This document shows, piece after piece, positions 62,217-64,000 of a stretch of DNA of 64,000 nucleotides (its first letter is position 1; each line of letters opens with the position of its first letter). The notes below the pieces were generated by a model. The model was not told the DNA's origin and did no database searches. It saw only the letters and a program-made list of their open reading frames with translations. The position numbers were made by a program, and so were the translations under genes. Source of the stretch: Gracilimonas sp040904925 (GTDB lineage Bacteria; Bacteroidota; Rhodothermia; Balneolales; Balneolaceae); the NCBI GenBank assembly GCA_040904925.1, contig JBBDSP010000012.1:1-64000 (forward strand). The letters are read 5' to 3'.

Positions 62217-63554
62217 ATGATGCACCAAAAACACCGCGAAAAGCTATTCTCACTATTTGATGACGGGCAACAAGGCGCCGTTTTTATTCAGGGATCTGAA
62301 ACTCTGTATCGTAATGAAACGGACTACGAATATCCCTTTCGGCAGGAATCAAATTTTTGGTATTTGACCGGTGTAAATGAGCCGGAATGTGGATTGATCC
62401 TCGACCTGAAGACCGAAGAATATCACTTGTTCGTTCCTAAAAGAGATGCCCAGTATGCAGTATGGCATGGGTATGTGAAATCTCAGGAAGCATGGCAGGA
62501 AATGTATCAGCCCGATCATCTGCATTATACCAATGAGATCCTTACGGTCATGAATGAGATCAAACCGGACAAAGTGTATTGCCTGAATGATATCGATGCG
62601 GAACTGATCGAAGATCTTGACCGTGGATTTGAAGCTGATATCGAAACGCTTCAGGATGCGTTGACCTACTGTCGCGTTATTAAGACTGATGAAGAATTGG
62701 AATACATGCGCAAGTCGGCTAAGGTTAATAACCTTGCTCACACCGAAATCATGAAAGCCATAAAACCGGGAATGTATGAGTATGAATTGAAGGCCTTGTT
62801 TACAAAGATCCAATACGAACACGGATTACAGCAGGATGCTTATAACGGAATTTTTGCAGGCGGGAAGAACGGAGCCATTCTTCATTATGTAGAAAATACA
62901 AGTCAGATCAAAGACGGCGATCTGTTTTTGCTGGATGCCGGACATGAGTATCAGGGCTATGCTTCGGATATCACCCGAACTTATCCTGCCAATGGAAAAT
63001 TTACCGGCCTCCAGTCGGGAGTGTATGATGCTGTTTTGAATGCTTTGAATTCTTCTATTGAAAAAGTTGAAACCGGCATAAAGATGGAAGATCTGCATTT
63101 GGATGCATCCCGAACTATCCTAGAAGGATTGAAGGAAGCAGACATTGTAAAAGGTTCTGTGGATGAGATGATGGAGAACGATATTTTTGCACTTTTCTTC
63201 CCGCATGGCTTGGGACATTTCCTCGGCTTGGATACGCATGATGTAGGCGGTTACCCCAAGGGTGTAGACCGAATCGACCGTCCGGGAATTAAATATCTGA
63301 GAGCCCGGCGTGATCTTCAGCCCGGAATGGTCATCACCATTGAGCCCGGAGTTTATTTTATTCCGGCATTATTGATTCCGGCTATCAAGGATGAAGCTCA
63401 GTCCAAATTTCTAAATGCTGATAAACTCACTACTCTGTTTGAGTTTGGGGGAATCCGGATCGAAGACAACATCGTGGTTACTGAAGATGGCTATGAAAAT
63501 TTAACGGATGTTCCTAAGGAAAGAGCAGATATTGAGAAGTTGATAAAGGGGTAA
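62217..63554 (+). CDS. pepP: Xaa-Pro aminopeptidase (aminopeptidase P)
   Basis: A 445-residue metallopeptidase that removes an N-terminal residue before proline. The AMP_N domain comes first (about 1-135; QESNFWYLTGVNEPECGLIL). The pita-bread domain supplies the dimetal ligands: LDAGHEYQGYASDITRTYP (two Asp), the His in FFPHGLGHFLGLDTHD, and Glu in TIEPGVYF and GGIRIEDNIVV. Start ATG 62217 or the adjacent 62220. No partner genes. Confidence 0.95.
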   Translation: MMHQKHREKLFSLFDDGQQGAVFIQGSETLYRNETDYEYPFRQESNFWYLTGVNEPECGLILDLKTEEYHLFVPKRDAQYAVWHGYVKSQEAWQEMYQPDHLHYTNEILTVMNEIKPDKVYCLNDIDAELIEDLDRGFEADIETLQDALTYCRVIKTDEELEYMRKSAKVNNLAHTEIMKAIKPGMYEYELKALFTKIQYEHGLQQDAYNGIFAGGKNGAILHYVENTSQIKDGDLFLLDAGHEYQGYASDITRTYPANGKFTGLQSGVYDAVLNALNSSIEKVETGIKMEDLHLDASRTILEGLKEADIVKGSVDEMMENDIFALFFPHGLGHFLGLDTHDVGGYPKGVDRIDRPGIKYLRARRDLQPGMVITIEPGVYFIPALLIPAIKDEAQSKFLNADKLTTLFEFGGIRIEDNIVVTEDGYENLTDVPKERADIEKLIKG

Positions 63555-63588
63555 TCGTTATTCGTTGATTCGTTAATCGGAGTATCAA

Positions 63589-64000
63589 TTGACAAATAAA
63601 AAATCTGAAATAGCGACTTTTGAGGATCTATTAGTATGGCAGGTATCAAGGGATTTGCGAAAACGAGTTTCAGTTCTGTGTAAAGGACTGCCTAAAGAGG
63701 AGACCTATAAACTAAAAGATCAGATGTTAAGAGCATCAAGATCAGTTACAGCTAATATCGCAGAAGGCTATGGTAGATTTCATTTCCAAGAGAATATTCA
63801 ATACTGCAGACAAGCCAGAGGCTCACTTTATGAGTTGACAGATCACTTATCTTGTGGGTTTGATGAAGGTTATTTTAATAAAAATGAAGTTTCTGAATTA
63901 AAGAAAGAAGTTATTAGGGCGATCAAACTCGTGAACGGATATATTGGTTATTTAAATAAAACAAAAGTCGACTCTGTAAAAGAACCAGAAATCGACTACG
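63589..64000 (+). CDS. Four helix bundle protein (23S-IVP family), truncated by window edge
   Basis: An open frame of 137 codons without stop, cut at the right edge. Best start is TTG 63589 (an in-frame TAA lies at 63574). FEDLLVWQVSRDLRKRVSV and LKDQMLRASRSVTANIAEGY then SLYELTDHL are the family hallmarks. It is the third member in the window; its closest look is to the 15929 gene ('F.DL.VWQ' subtype). The final residues after about 120 (VDSVKEPEIDY) may be a variable tail. Confidence 0.9.
   Translation, partial: MTNKKSEIATFEDLLVWQVSRDLRKRVSVLCKGLPKEETYKLKDQMLRASRSVTANIAEGYGRFHFQENIQYCRQARGSLYELTDHLSCGFDEGYFNKNEVSELKKEVIRAIKLVNGYIGYLNKTKVDSVKEPEIDY

Noticed and set aside
1..64000. tRNA or rRNA genes
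   Set aside because: I looked for T-loop and anticodon-stem patterns in the spacers and saw none convincing; a tRNAscan run would be decisive.

Overview
The window looks like chromosome from a Balneolota/Rhodothermota-type bacterium (Gracilimonas or Balneola-like, probably marine); a true Bacteroidota member is the main alternative. Evidence: a SusC/SusD outer-membrane pair, a GldC homologue, a histidyl/glycyl-tRNA synthetase and RpmH-RnpA-YidC housekeeping set, three 'four helix bundle' (23S-IVP type) genes, a GxxExxY gene set among repeats, moderate GC, and several TTG/GTG starts. This placement is inference from gene content only. I see no tRNA, rRNA, insertion sequence, prophage or CRISPR array.

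Layout. 1-8 kb: left-edge beta-propeller exported protein (cut by the window), STAS anti-sigma antagonist, ahcY with a TlpA-like thioredoxin lipoprotein, then susC/susD. 8-12.5 kb: LhgO-type L-2-hydroxyglutarate oxidase and a large FAD/Fe-S D-2-hydroxyacid (probably D-2-hydroxyglutarate) dehydrogenase. 12.5-22.7 kb: recN, RluA-type pseudouridine synthase, two four-helix-bundle genes, a CorC/HlyC membrane protein, lysC, a BaiN-type flavoprotein bracketed by two 284-bp direct repeats, and lysA.

22.9-32.8 kb holds the most interesting unit. A sequence with the conserved core and helices of the ydaO/c-di-AMP riboswitch stands ahead of five same-strand genes: an uncharacterised TIM-barrel protein, two CPA2 cation:proton antiporters with large cytosolic domains, an APC-family permease ending in EIIA-like and RCK_C (TrkA-C) domains, and a SulP anion transporter with a STAS domain. 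In Firmicutes c-di-AMP controls potassium and osmolyte transport at both RNA and protein level; this looks like a separately assembled version of the same logic. EI and HPr of a phosphotransferase system lie at 45-47 kb and could in principle phosphorylate the EIIA-like domains.

32.8-45 kb: a BrnT/BrnA toxin-antitoxin pair, hisS, an AT-richer surface-polysaccharide island (flippase, nitroreductase-like protein, polysaccharide pyruvyl transferase, two GT2 glycosyltransferases, a sulfotransferase, YfhO-like protein), gatC, and a GxxExxY gene bracketed by four copies of a 72-bp repeat. 45-64 kb: ptsH-ptsI, sodC, PlsC-like acyltransferase, BASS symporter, VOC protein, ABC-F ATPase, gldC, MEMO-family protein, an unusual endonuclease III, glyS, a TPR protein, rpmH-rnpA-yidC, a HsdR-N nuclease-like protein, aminopeptidase P and a third four-helix-bundle gene cut by the right edge. 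Intergenic DNA is rich in small palindromes and dispersed repeats.
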